From positions 4,135,981 to 4,199,980 of the forward strand of contig CM041203.1 of assembly GCA_023078555.1 (NCBI GenBank): a stretch of 64,000 nt of DNA, in the 5' to 3' direction. The stretch is from Ulva prolifera (taxonomy: Eukaryota > Chlorophyta > Ulvophyceae > Ulvales > Ulvaceae). The position numbers were made by a program, and so were the translations under genes. Within the stretch, counting starts at the first letter, position 1. Every line of letters begins with the position of its first letter. This document shows, one piece after another, positions 12,428-24,112 of the stretch. Under the pieces are notes generated by a model. That model did no database searches and was not told the origin of the DNA. It saw only the letters and a program-made list of their open reading frames with translations.

Positions 12428-15400
12428 CTAGCAGCTGAAACAGGTGGTAAACCAAAGCCGCCTGCAGTCCATCGGGCGCAGCGCGAGGTGCACCCCGCTC
12501 TCGACGGCGGCCGGCGCCGCGGCCGTGCTGGGCAGGTTGAAGGCCGCATGCGGGCGCCCGCAGGTGTCCGCTTCGGGCATGTGTGTCACGAGCAGCCCCG
12601 GCTGCCGGCCGGGCTCGGCCTCCGCGAGCGCCTGCACGAGGCTCGAGATGTGGTGCACCTGGTTGCAGTCGAGGGCGGTGAGGCTCGGCAGGTTGAAGAC
12701 CGCCTCGACGACCGTCTCGTGGAACTCCCACGTGAAGCCCTGCTGCACGTGCTCACCAGTGTTGGGTCGCTTTGCAGAATTTCCAGGGCTACCACCCAGA
12801 AATTAGAACCGAATATTCGGAATTGTTATATATGATCGGGCCCGACGGCCCAACACTGGTGCTCACAGATTAGTAGCGCCGGTGCGTTACGGAGGAGCAG
12901 CCGGGTGCGTGGTACAAGGACGAAGGCGTAGTGGCCGGTAGCACCGCCACGGCAATGGACAAGCGCGCCAACGCCACCAATGCATGCATGACAGCGGATT
13001 CCCACCCCAAGTCCTGCCGGTTGTGTGCAGCAGTGTTGGGTTGTTGAGCCCGATCACATACAACAGATCTGGTTATTTGAGACTAATGTCTAGATGGCAT
13101 CGACCTAACACCGGTGCAAGCTGAAGGCATGCGGGGTGCGAGTGGTGGTGGTGGTGGTGGTGGTGCCGATTTGGCTTCAAGGCGCTGTAGGTCAGGTGTG
13201 CTGTGGTTGATACATGCTACTTCCTACAGGCACGCCTACACGACCGAGGTGACAGTACGTGGTAGCTACAGGTGCGCACAGTACTGTAGAGGGCCAGCTT
13301 CTGCAGGTGCATGGGCAGGCCGGCCAGGCTGCTGACCACGTGCTCCACATCACTCTCCGACAGGTTGACCAGCCCGAGCGAGCGCAGCTGCGGCACAAGA
13401 AGCAGGCCTTCGATGATGTCATCCCCGTGCCCCACCGCGTACCTGACCGTGTCTGGCCTGCAGCCCAGCTCTAGCTGCGTGAATGCGGTGTGTCCTGAGA
13501 GCGCCCGGAGCAGGGGGGCAGGGGGGAGGTGCCGGGCCGCATCATCATGCAGGCCGAGAGAGAGTTTCTGGAGGCTGCGGAGATGCGTCAGCTCACTGCC
13601 GACCGGCGCGGAGCCGTCAGCGCCATGCTGCAGCTGACCAGAGATGTAGCTCAGAGCTTCGCTGTGCAGCGTCAGGCTGGTGAGGCAGCTGAAGCCGGCT
13701 AAGCACAAGTATGGTAGAGCTGTCTGTGAGCCCGCAGTAAAGTCGATGCCCGCCGGGCATGTCTGCGGGTCTGAAGCAGTATCAATGCCCGCCGGGCAGA
13801 GGAGCTCGAGGTGCTGCAGATCCTTGCACGACTCCACATAACCTGCGGCTCCAGGTGAAATGAGATCCAGGGCGCACATGCTGTTGTACTGCGCTGCCAG
13901 AGCAGTACTAGTGTGCCATACAGCGCCCACAGACCGTGGTGCCGCCAGCCGAAGGGACAGCATCAGCCCAATCTGATGCAGCAGCCTTGCCAATGCAGAG
14001 CAGTCGTGTTTCGTCAGGCCCGATCACATACAACAATTCCGGATGTCTAGGTCTAATTGTTCGCTGGCCGCCCTGAGACTGCTGTAAGGCGACCCACCAC
14101 CACCTCAGAGAAACAGCTGTTTAGCCCTGCAGGTCAGACCTGCAACCCAAACACAAACACCGCTCCTGGCGGTGGCCGCATGACCGCCGGGATGCACTCA
14201 CGTCTCCCACACTGCAGGCATCAGCTGCATTGTGCAGGGCTGCTAGTAGCAGTACTGCAACACCCACAGGCCACTGGCGTACGCAATCCGGGAACTCAAT
14301 GGGATAATTCCAATTCACCCGAAGGGCCAAGCAGCACTGCTGGCACACTGCTCCTCAAGAGATGACCGCAAGTGTGCGGCACCGAGCACTATCCAAGCTG
14401 CTGCTGTAGCTAGCCGCACCTGCGAGACCTCGCCACAGTTCCGTGACGCGATCTGTGGGGGGGCCTGGGCAGCGCAGCCGCACGCTCAGCGAGCGCAGGC
14501 GCGGGCATTTGCCGGGGATACACCTCAGGGGCGGCCGATGGCCACCACCCCGCGAGGACTCGGTGCTGTCTTGCACCTCGATGTCAAAGTCGAGTTTCGT
14601 GAGAGCCGGACAGGCCGCAGGCGGACCGAGCGGGAGGTCCGGAGCTTGGTGTTGGTGCTGTGGTTCGCAGGCCTGGACGGCTTCGCTGCTGCGGCTTCCT
14701 TCCAGCTGCAGCACCAGCTCCTGGAGCAGAGGAAACGAGCCTGTGAGAGACACTGGCACGGCCGATGTGGAGGTTCTTAGTCGTAGGGCGGTTAGGCTCG
14801 GGTGGGATGCGGCGGTGGAGAGCAATGCCTCGCAGCTCTCGCGCTGTGAAAGTGTCTCCTCTCCCACGGCAACGTCTTCTCCCGCGGGCTCATTACGTAC
14901 ATGCATGCCAGTAGTCTTGTCCACCCTACAGCACTGTATGCTGGAGACGTTGAGTGCTCTGAGGCTTGTCAGGCACGTGAGGGCTCCAATCAGGCAGTCG
15001 AGGGACGACGCCGGCATGCCGTCGGCGCCGTCCATGCAGACCTCGAGGCTGACGAGGCCTGTTGCGTGGCGCACAGCAGGCAGCACCGCCGCCGCGGCGG
15101 CGACGCAGAGTGTGCGGCCTGGCGAGGGGAGAGGCGCGCGGTGCTGGGGGGCCAAGGCGAGGTGCGTGAGGGCGGGCAAAGCGCGCAGCGCGGCCGCGAG
15201 GTGCTGCGCCGTGCTACTCTCCGCAGCGCCGGCGCCGGTGACCACGAGCGAGCGCACGGGCGGGTGCGCCGAGAGGTGCAGGGACGGAAGCGCATGCATG
15301 AAGGCCTCCGCGGCGGCGCCGCTGTCCCTCGGGGGCGTGAGGGCGCCGCGTGTGCTGATCATTGCGCCGAGGACGGACGCGTGGAGGGATGTGGGGAGGT

Positions 15401-16844
15401 GGGTGAGTGCGGCTGCGGGGCCGGCGACGGCGAACATCGCCTGGAGGACTGCGGTGCGGGCGTTGCTGGAGAGGCCGTGGAGCGCGCGCTGCATGTCGCC
15501 GGAGGTGAGGCGGTCGGACCAGTCGGCGGCGGCGGCGCGGAGGCCCAGCACTGTGGCCCACTGCTGCAGGTCCTCGCCGGATAGCGCATCTGCCACCTGT
15601 GCACCGCGGGCTGGTTGCGGAATGTACAATGCATGACTGAAGAATGTGTTTAGCACGCTCTATCTCCAGCCACCTCCCATGTGCATGCACAAACCCGAAC
15701 CAGACTAATCAACTGTGACGTGCAGAGGAATGAATGGCTTTAGAATGGCCTTCGAGACAATGAACACAGCAGATACTTCTACCTAGTAACAGTACGAACC
15801 ATGTGAGCTCGGGCCAATGCAAGGTGGAATACAACAGCAGAACATGCACGATGCAGATGCAGCTTTTGGTCTGGTGCCAGGTGATAATTCACGTGGTGCA
15901 CCAGACAGACATATTGGGTGCAGCATTATTGGTCGTGTGTGGTGAGCAATTGCCGGATGTCCTTCAGCCACGATAGCCGTTACAATAATTACGGCTGCCT
16001 GAACAGCAGCAGCTGGGGGTGACACTCAGAGCCCAATCTGGGCCCTATCCGGTGTACAAGTTCATTTCAACACTAACGTACAGGCCAGCACGCCAGGGTT
16101 GTCCGGTGATGTTTGTCCGGTAGTGTTGTCCGGTGATGTTTGTGCTGCTATCCTGGCTGCCCCGGGACTGGACCCCGGGGTCCCATCCTGGGGCGGCCAG
16201 GACAGCAGCACAGACGAACATGGCCACGGACTGATCTGAGACATGACATTGTTGATCAAGCTATCAACCGGAACTCATGGTATGTCTACACATGCATAGA
16301 GCCAGCCGAACCACCATCAGGACTGGAGTCAACAAAACTTGTCCAGGTAAGACCGCATTCTGTGCTCGGGCTATGTCCGATTGCGAGTATATATCCCAGT
16401 CTTCAGCCGTAGCAGCTGATGTTCGGGGACGAATTCCGGACGGTCGTGGCAACTAACTAGGTTAGCCTTGTACGCACTTTGTCGTGAGCGTGCATGTCTA
16501 CAGCTCAGCAGCAGATCCAGCGCTAAAAGTAGGCGCACGTTGATTAGTCTCGCTACCTTTTCGTTGGCCGGTGGTGGACGAAATGGCGGACAGCAGTGTT
16601 TCAGCCAGAGCAAGAAATCGCCTTGCGAGATGTCCTGCGGCAGCTCAGTCACGCCCGCAGTCCCAGAAACACCTTCAAGAAAGCCCGACTGTTTAATCTG
16701 TGACGGACTCAAGCCAATGCAGAAGAAGACGCTGGGCCTGTCGCGGTCCCAGCTGGGATCAAGCTTCAACTTCGCCAGACTGTCTCGGCTGCAGAGGAGC
16801 ACGCTCTCACGTCCACTCAGGTGATCCACGCCACCAGATAGCAT
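12428..16844 (-). CDS. BTB-like / leucine-rich-repeat protein
   Basis: Predicted exons (transcription order) are 16844-16557, 15596-14420, ~13985-13280 and 12742-12428. The first junction is phase 0/0 (AAAAG|GTAGCG to CACAG|GTGGCA) and the last is phase 0/0. The junction between exons 2 and 3 does not close cleanly: exon 2 ends in phase 1, while the best acceptors near 13972-13985 imply phase 0 or 2, so a small exon may be missed or the gene damaged. Exon 1 (96 aa) resembles the second half of a BTB/POZ domain (ESVLLCSRDSLAKL, then VTELPQDISQGDFLLWLKHC). Exon 2 begins VADALSGEDLQQWATVLGL, like the region after a BTB fold, then repeated L..L..L.L units; exons 3 and 4 carry more such units (LRSLQKLSLGLH, LPSLTALDCN). 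BTB-LRR proteins often act as adaptors for cullin-3 ubiquitin ligases, but the BTB call is weak. Its introns hold three MITE copies. Confidence 0.6.
12754..12861. mobile_element. MITE-like element, copy M1
   Basis: This 108-bp element has terminal inverted repeats CACCAGTGTTGGG / CCCAACACTGGTG and a central palindrome CCGAATATTCGG (12809-12820). It sits in the last intron of the BTB/LRR gene (minus strand) and ends only 8 bases upstream of that intron's 3' acceptor CAG (12743-12745). Confidence 0.85.
13031..13116. mobile_element. MITE-like element, copy M4 (diverged)
   Basis: CAGTGTTGGGTTG...AGCCCGATCACATACAACA at the left and CGACCTAACACCGGTG at the right match the other copies in reverse orientation to M1, with internal loss. 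It lies in the same intron as M1. Confidence 0.65.
13142..13162. repeat. GTG trinucleotide repeat
   Basis: A short run of GTG/GGT units in the last intron of the BTB/LRR gene. Confidence 0.8.
14008..14100. mobile_element. MITE-like element, copy M5 (degenerate)
   Basis: GGCCCGATCACATACAACAATTCCGGA and a trailing GGCGACCCACC match the internal and right parts of the other copies, but the left inverted repeat is eroded. It lies just upstream of exon 3 of the BTB/LRR gene, in the intron whose splice phase I could not resolve. Confidence 0.5.
16098..16215. repeat. Tandem TTGTCCGGTGATGTT units leading into a long hairpin
   Basis: Three copies of TTGTCCGGTRRTGTT (16098-16142) run into a foldback. 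The left arm (16138-16163) pairs with the right arm (16190-16215) over 26 positions with one mismatch and two G.T pairs. The 26-base loop holds its own GGGAC/GTCCC stem. It lies in the first intron of the BTB/LRR gene. It could be a foldback transposon or a small-RNA precursor. Confidence 0.75.
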
Positions 16845-17767
16845 ATTTGCCTGAATCTGCAGATTGACATGTGCCAGCCTGGTTCGGGGAAGGAAACACG
16901 TTGTGATGCCTTCTTGAGATGAAGTGTTATCTCAGAAGAGATATCTCAGAACAGTGAACAACTGTAAATGTGCAAGACCAAAACACCCCAGACAGAGACC
17001 TACGCTGTCAGCTGCATTGTGTGTGGTGCACGCGCAACAGCGATTGCTCTTGGTACCGGTGTGGACACACTAACAGGATATCCGCGGATGCGATTCACTT
17101 GACAGAAAACGGCTCGCATTGTATCGACCGTTGGCCATATGTTCATTCGGAGCCATTAAACAGTGTTGAACGATCAGGAGTTCGACTTCGAGCCGTAGTC
17201 CCAACAACCCGCCGGGTAATGCCGGATGATTCTCCGCGAAAAGGCTGACGGGCGATAGATATTCAAGATTCTATGCTCATCAACATCCAGCGCTGTGACC
17301 ACAGGTGCAACGGCCACAACCAAGCTGGCATTGCATCATGTCACCATTCATGCCACGCGTGCGTTGCCACGTACGATCGAGAGCGACACGCTAGCACTTG
17401 AAGCACCTTGCACGGATCCCCCTCGGATCCGACATCCCCGCAATGCGTCGGGACACATGCAAGCTGGGGATCCAGCGGCAAGGAGGCTCTCCGAGTCGCA
17501 GGCTTCTTGCTGCCATGAAGTTTATCATGGCGGCGCTATAGTATTCTGGCTGAGCAGGCTTGGCTATATGTACACTCGTGCACTGGTTCTCATGCAATGT
17601 CCGCCCATGCGGCTGCACTTTTACCCTGGTTTCTGGTTGGAAACCGTGTGACCACCTTTCCCACCTGCGGAACAGCCAGTCGCTGTGAAATGTGCACTAT
17701 AGCATATGCATGGCGTGGCTGTGCACCCCAGATCTAGATCGCCCACAGGCTGGCCATGTCCGGAATG
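16845..17767. other. Spacer between the BTB/LRR gene and DUF4246 copy 1
   Basis: It should hold the promoter of the BTB/LRR gene and the 3' UTR of DUF4246 copy 1, since both are on the minus strand. Open frames such as 17295-17651 show no family features and no splice context. I see nothing else. Confidence 0.4.
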
Positions 17768-20700
17768 TCAATGCTCACAAAGCGAGAATCGCCGTTCAAA
17801 CACCTCCTCATTCACTGAGTCAACCACCTGGCTGCGCTCCGCCATCAGCTCCAGCCGCAGCTCCTTCGCTCGCGCCAGAGATACCGGGAACTCCCGCAGC
17901 TCGTCCACCTTCCGCTTGACCTCCTCCGGCACCAGGCTCCCCAGCCGCGACGCCGCGTCGTGCCACTCCATCTGCTGCGGCGGCACGTCCCGCGTCGACA
18001 GCACCGCGTGGCCGGGGTGCACCAGAAACACGGACACGAAGGTGCGGCGGCCGGGGCGGGAGGCGTCCGCAAGGCGGAACGGCGCGACGCGGTGCTGGAA
18101 GGCGTTGGGCCAGCACAGCATGCGGCCCGGCGCACACAGCACGGACCCCAGCGGCTCGTTCATCGTCCCTTCGTTCACCATGCCGTACATGTGTTTTGTG
18201 CCTTCGTCGTCTGCACAGCATGCACAGCATGAGCCAGCAGGACGTGGAGGCGTCCACATGTGGGGTTGGGGGTGCTGCATCCGGCCTTAGCGTGGCAGCA
18301 TGTCAGGTGCCGGCAGCAGGCTGAAGGGGCAGCAAACTGACTGAAAATCTAGTGTACATAGCCGAGGAGGCTGCTCCACGATGATGTCCCATTCTGAATC
18401 CCGCACGCTATCCCGCAAGAGGTTAGTTTTGGGGGGCCCCAACATCTGTGCCGCAAGCTCAATGCAGCAGCGCGCAGCTTGGCACAGTGGGCTGGTTGAG
18501 GCACCCACGCCACTCCCACACCGAGCCGACGGCGCGTCGGCGCGGCATCAGCAGGATTCCTCGGCCGGTCTGACCCCGGCCGTCAACCCAAAACAACTCG
18601 CAAGCGCTACCCCGCGCAAGCAGGCAAGATCTCTGATAATGTCTGTACTTTCGCGGCACGTGGCTACAGGTCACAGCACCATCACTTCGGACCGCGTGTG
18701 GCTGCTCCGCGTGTGGCCGGAGGCATATATACATGGGCCACAAGGGTCACAAAAGACACACCGCACTGCTCGTAGTCCGGGTCGGCGACCATCGAGCGGA
18801 AGTGGAGGCGGCTTTCGGAGATGTTTTCGGCGGCGAGGTAGGCGATGCAGGAGGCCGCGATGGCCTCGTTCTCCATGCCCTCCACGTGCCACACCCCGCC
18901 CCCGTACTCCGGCCGCTCCGGCGTCAGCACGATCTCCGCATACTTCACCACCACCTGCACGGCACCACTCCCGTGGTAGCTGTTCAACCAGGGACACATC
19001 ACCAGAGCAGACAAAAAGCTCCGACCCATGCTACATTCCTCTGCGCCCTTTCTGGCATAAAAAATCTATTGAGCCCAAATTGAAAAAAAACCAAAACAAA
19101 TCTCGCTTCAGCGTCGGAGGCCATCTGCTGCGGCGCCTGTTTACGATTCGCCCGCACCGCAAGCGGAGCTCTGATTTGCTGTTGCACCCTCCACATGGTG
19201 TGATGTCAATAAGCACATGAGAGTGGGTGGCCGCAGCACAGCACGGGCAGCACAGCACGGGTAGCACAGCACGGGTAGCACAGCACACCTGCAAGACGTG
19301 TCCCCGGAGGCTGATACTCGGCGGCGGCGGCAGAGGCTCAAACCGCTCCGGCAGCGTCGGCCCGACCCACACCCGCCGCTCCTGGTGTAAATTCTCTACG
19401 TCCTCCCAGTGCTGCTGCGCAAGCCCCTCGTCTGAGCTGGCGTAGGCATCTGCATCGGCTCCAGGCCCCCCGTCAGGAGCACCGCCGTTGTCAGTGCCGA
19501 TTGCTTCGGCCACCTGCGCTTCAGCCGCTACATTCCCCCCGCCGTCACCGTCCTGCGCCTCCCCAGCACGCCAGCGCCGCAGCAGCTCCCGAGCCTCCCC
19601 GGACGCCTTCAGCTGCTCCCAGAACGTGTCTTCGTTTTCGGGAGACCACCAGTCAGTGTTGCTGTGGGGTACAACCGCCACGCGCTGCGGGCGCTGCGCG
19701 GCGGTGGATAGGGTGCGCTCGAGGAGGGGCAGCATGCGGCCGAGGAGGCGCGCGGTCGCAGCGTACAGCGCGGCGTGGCGCTCGGGGTGCATGCTGTTGA
19801 CGTACGAGTCAAACACGACTCTGCCGTCTGCGCCGACAAGCACGTCCGCCGGTAGCCACTGGAACTTGTCTGAAACAAACTCCGACTCGGGAGGGGCCTT
19901 GTCGAGCACCTCTCCTGCGCCCATGAGGCCCTTCCACGCACTGAAGTGAGGGGATTGCCATGACTCTGCGGCTGCGACGATGGACGTGATGAGCGCTTGG
20001 TTGGCGGCGCCAGCAGGAGGACCCTCTTGCGGGGGCTGGCCGGCGCTTTGCTGATCAGCCGGGGCTGCGGCGGCAGCCGCGTCACTGTTGCTCGCCCTGC
20101 CCCCTGTGCCTGCAGCAGCGTCGGCAGTTGTGGCAGCCCCGGATCATGCGGGACCGGGACGTGATGGCCTGTGGCTGTAGTGACCTCTGCTCTTTGCGGG
20201 CGTTTGGTCATGCGTGTCGTCTCGCAACGGCAATCGCGCGTCGCGGCTAGCTGCAGCCGATGCGCCCTGTACGAATTGCTAGCGTGTTAACTGTGGCGTA
20301 GGGGTTTATGCGTGCATGTGGCTACATGTACAGGTGCATACATCTGCGTGTGCAGGGCTGTAGTGTACAGACTCTGTACACTCAGAGGCCGTCCATTGCA
20401 TGCATGCAGTGCATATGCGCTGCACGGCAGGGAGCGGGTGCCACAGCAGCCGCATATCACCCCGACAGCACCATGCACTACCAGTGGTGTATACATGTAC
20501 CATGCATATGGCGAGCCGGCCAGCACGCTTGGCCCCGCACATGTATGTATCCATGCGGAATATGTAACATACAGTGAACTTGAGTTTACTGAGCCGTATC
20601 CTGAAAGGACATGTGCATTGACAACTCCGAGCTAACGGGACCACGTATGGGCCGGCCAGGCAGTATTCACATATGTGACCAGGCAGTGTGATGGCCCTCC

Positions 20701-22868
20701 ATGCTGTGGGATGGCGTGCTGTGCTGTGGCATGGCGTGGCGTGCTGCGCCATGGCCTGCCATGCTGGGTCATATGGGTCCCATATGGGACTGTCTAAGTC
20801 TGCGTGTGCGTTCCCATCCCCCACTCCCACGCTCATACAGATAGCGTTGACAGCGATCAAATAGTCGGCGGCGGCGATCGGGGCGGCTCGCGGCGGGCAG
20901 CCGCACCCCCGGCATCTTCACCGCCGGTGCCGCAGTCATCCGCTGCATCGACGGGGACACCGGGGGGGGTGTTGAGCGCAGTGCCGCGGCGGGGCCTCCC
21001 CCCCGCACCAGCGGCACCGCTCCCTTGCCCTTCGGTCGAGGGTGCCGCAGGCGGCTCGAGCTCGTTGCTGGCTGGGGTTCCGTCGGGTGTGGTGCCAGGC
21101 GGAGGGGGAAAGGGTACGCGGCGGGAGAGGCCGTAGGTGAGGGGGAAGAGGGACGGGTGCACCAGGTCCAGCACCTGCACTGCCGGGCCTATTGAGAGTG
21201 AAGCCAGCGACGGATGGGACGAGGCGAGATATCTAGAGAGGTCGTTAACGGTGTCTTAGCTGTACTTGACGCTCGAGCGTCACACAGATCTGTGTGCTGA
21301 ATGAGACCCAACAATTTCGTATGGAGTCGGGTGGCAGGGAGGTGGAAGGCACAGCATTCTGCGGCCGCAGAGCTCGATTGCAATCATTGCAATCGATGTT
21401 CATGATGCACCTCATGCTGTGGTCGTATGCCGGGGGGGCTTGAAGCATGTGCACATAGGCCGACTCAGTATCGGCTATCGCCAGCATACTGCGTACAATC
21501 AGAGAAATGCCAATCATGATTTTGATTTCGCGACCTGCAGGCACGCAGGTCCGTGACCGCTTCATTCACACAAAACTTCTGGTTCATCTGGAGATGGTTT
21601 ATTCGGAGGGACATGCATGGTGCTGATCAGCATGTGAGGCTGCACTAGGACCCTGCCTGCATGATGGAGCATCGGCCGATGGCCGTATGGAAGGGTGTTG
21701 GCCACACCTTCTCCTCCGAGCCGGGGTGCCAGTCCTTCTGGTCGTCTGGGACGTCTCTGAGGGGCTGCAGGGCGTCCAGGAGCTGCTGCTGCAGGTCGCT
21801 GTCAAGGCCTGTGTCAGTCTCAAAGACGCCTGGCACGGCGGATGGCCGGATCCCGTCTTCCCCACACTGCCCGGCTTGGTGCCTGAGCTGCTGCATGGAC
21901 AGTTAAACGAGTTCTGAAGCCGTCATGGTGTGTTGAGGCCGTGCCCGGCGACCGGCAGGTAGGTGGCCACATGGTGTGCACACTGCTGTGGGGATGGCTG
22001 ACGTCTGCGCTGAGTTGCAGCAGATGTTCCAGCGAATCACGGTACTCGTTCTTTGTTGGAAACCTTCGATTCACAAGGCAAAGCCGCCATATGAACTATT
22101 CTTACTGTGACTCTGACTCTATCTGCGCCTGATGCATCACAGACAGGCTTTGAGCGACCTGGTGCGTGCGGTTGTAGTGTGATCGTGTGTCTGTGGGTGT
22201 GTTGCTGTTGATTCGGATGAGATTCGGCTTCGAGCGACCTTTGCGTTGTGCTCTCAAGACACGGTCTGCGCATGCCCGCATGCGTAGCCGGCGAACTCAC
22301 GTTTCGTCAACCAATTGCACCGCAAAAGGTGCGCGATATGCTGAGAGTAGAATCAGGGATGGTACTTTTCCAAGTCAGGTCTGGTAAATATAAACTGGTG
22401 GACTGAGCGCAGGTGACCTCTAGAGGTTGTTCACAAGGTATATACGTAGGCGAGCACGCCGTGGACGTCTTTGCAGCTGCTCAAGATGTGCCACAGATGT
22501 GGCGTGGGATTGCTGGATGAACAGGTATGCTATCCAGCTGATGTGCTGCTCGTTGAGATTCTGGTGCCAGTGCTTGTATGAAGCAGAAGGATTACCTGCA
22601 GAGCGAAACTGAACGTTTTGCTGTCTACGTCTTGTTCCGATGCCTCAGACTCCCAGCGCTGCACGATCTCATTCCGAAATACTTTCTCCCACCATCGCGG
22701 CTTTTGCCTGATGGTGGCTGTGAATTGATCGAGCGTGCGTTCAAGCACTGTCCGGGCGCGAGGAATCATCTTAGTCTTGAACGTTTCGGGACGGAAACGC
22801 GCATGCGCCACATCGTCCTGATCCCAGAAAGGAGAAGGTAGTTGAATAGTGGGTTCCTGACTGGCCAT
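17768..22868 (-). CDS. DUF4246 family protein, copy 1
   Basis: Predicted exons are 22868-22596, 21890-21708, 21174-20907, 20109-19289, 18954-18762 and 18210-17768, giving 726 aa with phases 0, 0, 1, 0, 1. Family hallmarks in order are: REKP-like RQKPRWWEKVF and FSFALQ|QLRHQA (exons 1-2), KDWHPGS (exon 2), VLDLVHPSLFPLTYGLSRR (exon 3), FQWLPADVLV then FDSYVNSMHPERHAALY (exon 4), VKYAEIVLTPERPEYGGG and WHVEGMENE (exon 5), and WPNAFQHRVAPFRLAD with PGRRTFVSVFLVHP and VPPQQMEWHD (exon 6). DUF4246 is best known from fungi and its biochemistry is unassigned. The WHxEG, QHRV and later Arg pattern looks like the metal and 2-oxoglutarate ligands of Fe(II) oxygenases (inference). Start ATG is chosen because the resulting exon 1 is 273 bp, as in copies 2-5. 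It is the 3'-most (leftmost) copy of the array. Confidence 0.85.
19224..19288. repeat. AGCACAGCACGGG minisatellite in copy 1 intron 4
   Basis: About four units of GCACAGCACGGG(C/T)A adjoin the donor of intron 4 (first intron base at 19288 on the minus strand). The same AGCACAGC core recurs in kinase introns. Confidence 0.8.
20566..20655 (+). repeat. Dispersed repeat R1, copy a
   Basis: TTTACTGAGCCGTATCCTGA...ACTCCGAGCTAACGGGACCAC matches copies at 24113, 24393 (inverted), 40571 (inverted) and 45321. It lies in intron 3 of DUF4246 copy 1. Confidence 0.75.
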
Positions 22869-23189
22869 ATTGATACGATTCAGAGTCTTTTCGAGCTCAG
22901 CCGTTGTCACGTTCGCTGCTCGCCAACACTGGGATCGCTGTGTCTCTGAACGCCGCAAGCTTATGTCCAGGGCGTTGATCCCTGTTAAATACACCAATGC
23001 CGTACATACGTACATAGATGCAGTTTCGGCCGAACGGCGCCTGTCTCGGAGATAGCTGCCGAGGCAGAGGCAAGGTGCATGATGCTGCAGTAGCTGGCCC
23101 AAGCTTGCGAGCACATTACAGCGACACCAGCACAATAGTGGGGGAGATATGCATCATGGTTCCTCTGCAGGCGTCGCAGCTCTCATCTG

Positions 23190-23198
23190 ATGAGTCAT
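23190..23198. promoter_or_regulatory. ATGAGTCAT bZIP-type palindrome upstream of DUF4246 copy 1
   Basis: This perfect GCN4/AP-1-type site is 322 bases upstream of the inferred ATG (22868). Flanks GCTCTCATCTG and TGAC are shared with the sites of copies 2 and 3, so the element is conserved by descent. Confidence 0.65.
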
Positions 23199-23766
23199 TG
23201 ACTGGTCCAGCAGTACAGCGCGCTGTTGCCTGATTTCGGCATCCGGTGCTTCAGTGACAACATGTCTAGTGGCGATACTTTGCACACAAAATCAGATTAT
23301 TCTGTCCTGCAAGACTCCCGTCTCGGGAGTGGAGAGCGCATCAGGTGGTCGACGAGGGATCAGACGATTCACACCCCTTCACCTTCGCGGCAGCTGCCTC
23401 ATACTGTGGCTGATGGGCTGCGGCGCCATGGGGCTTGCCAGCCGCAAGGATCGGTCAACGGCATCAGAGCTGACAAAGGCTGCAGATCAGTAGTGGCTGA
23501 TGCAGCTGATTGGTTAAGCTTGAACTAGTGCTCTGTCTGCTCTGTTGTACAGTGAAATCTCAGTCATGAACATGTCACACAGAGTCCAATTTTAAAAGAT
23601 TCTGACATATGTGTACATGCATGTGTACGGTGTCAAACTCTTTCTGAACAATGTCAGCTGGTGAGCACGCCCGATGCAGGCCATGCACCATGCAGGGGCA
23701 GATGGGCTGGGAGTCTTTTGACCCTGAACATACATATGTAGTTACAAAGAATAGAGGCCGGGGCAT

Positions 23767-23948
23767 ACCAAGCTGAAAAACGTTGGATACACTATTTTGC
23801 AACAGTATAATTTAAAATTTGTTGAGGAAAGAAGCTTTTGAAGCTCTGTGGTTGAGCGCCACACACTTTACGAACAACGTAAAGCTCGGAACGGCTATTA
23901 CGCATAAAATTAATGCAGGAACAGTAGTCCAAATTATTTCAATTGACT
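23767..23948. mobile_element. AT-rich insertion inside dispersed repeat R2
   Basis: Sequence on both sides (TTACAAAGAATAGAGGCCGGGGCAT and GAGCCGTTGCTAGGAATTCAC) is contiguous at 49580-49640, so the ~182 bases between are extra here. The insert is visibly AT-rich in a GC-rich region. An open frame crosses it (23819-24013, 64 aa, containing EAFEALWLSATHF). I do not recognise the protein. Confidence 0.55.
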
Positions 23949-23997
23949 CGGAGCCGTTGCTAGGAATTCACATGCAAATCCACTCAGTCATGGGCCA

Positions 23998-24006
23998 TGA
24001 CTCATG
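23998..24006. promoter_or_regulatory. Second bZIP-type palindrome (ATGACTCAT)
   Basis: This is the same site class in a GCCATGACTCATGGC palindrome, 1.13 kb upstream of copy 1. Its position is not shared by other copies, so it may be chance. Confidence 0.25.
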
Positions 24007-24112
24007 GCACTAGGGCGGGTATGATGCCAGCCAAAGATTGAAGCTCCGCATGGAGCACATTCCCAGCATTCCCCTTGCACATACATGCATGGCATGCCGC
24101 CTGTAAAGTAAA

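Noticed and set aside
14443..15636. Long plus-strand open frame of 397 aa
   Set aside because: It is antisense to the GC-rich LRR exon; its translation is Arg/Ser-rich with no domain, while the minus strand gives leucine-periodic repeats and proper splice sites.
17706..19949. Plus-strand frames opposite DUF4246 exons (here and at the same places in every copy)
   Set aside because: They are shadows of conserved minus-strand exons, Arg/Ala/Pro-rich, and vary with the real exons' codon choice.
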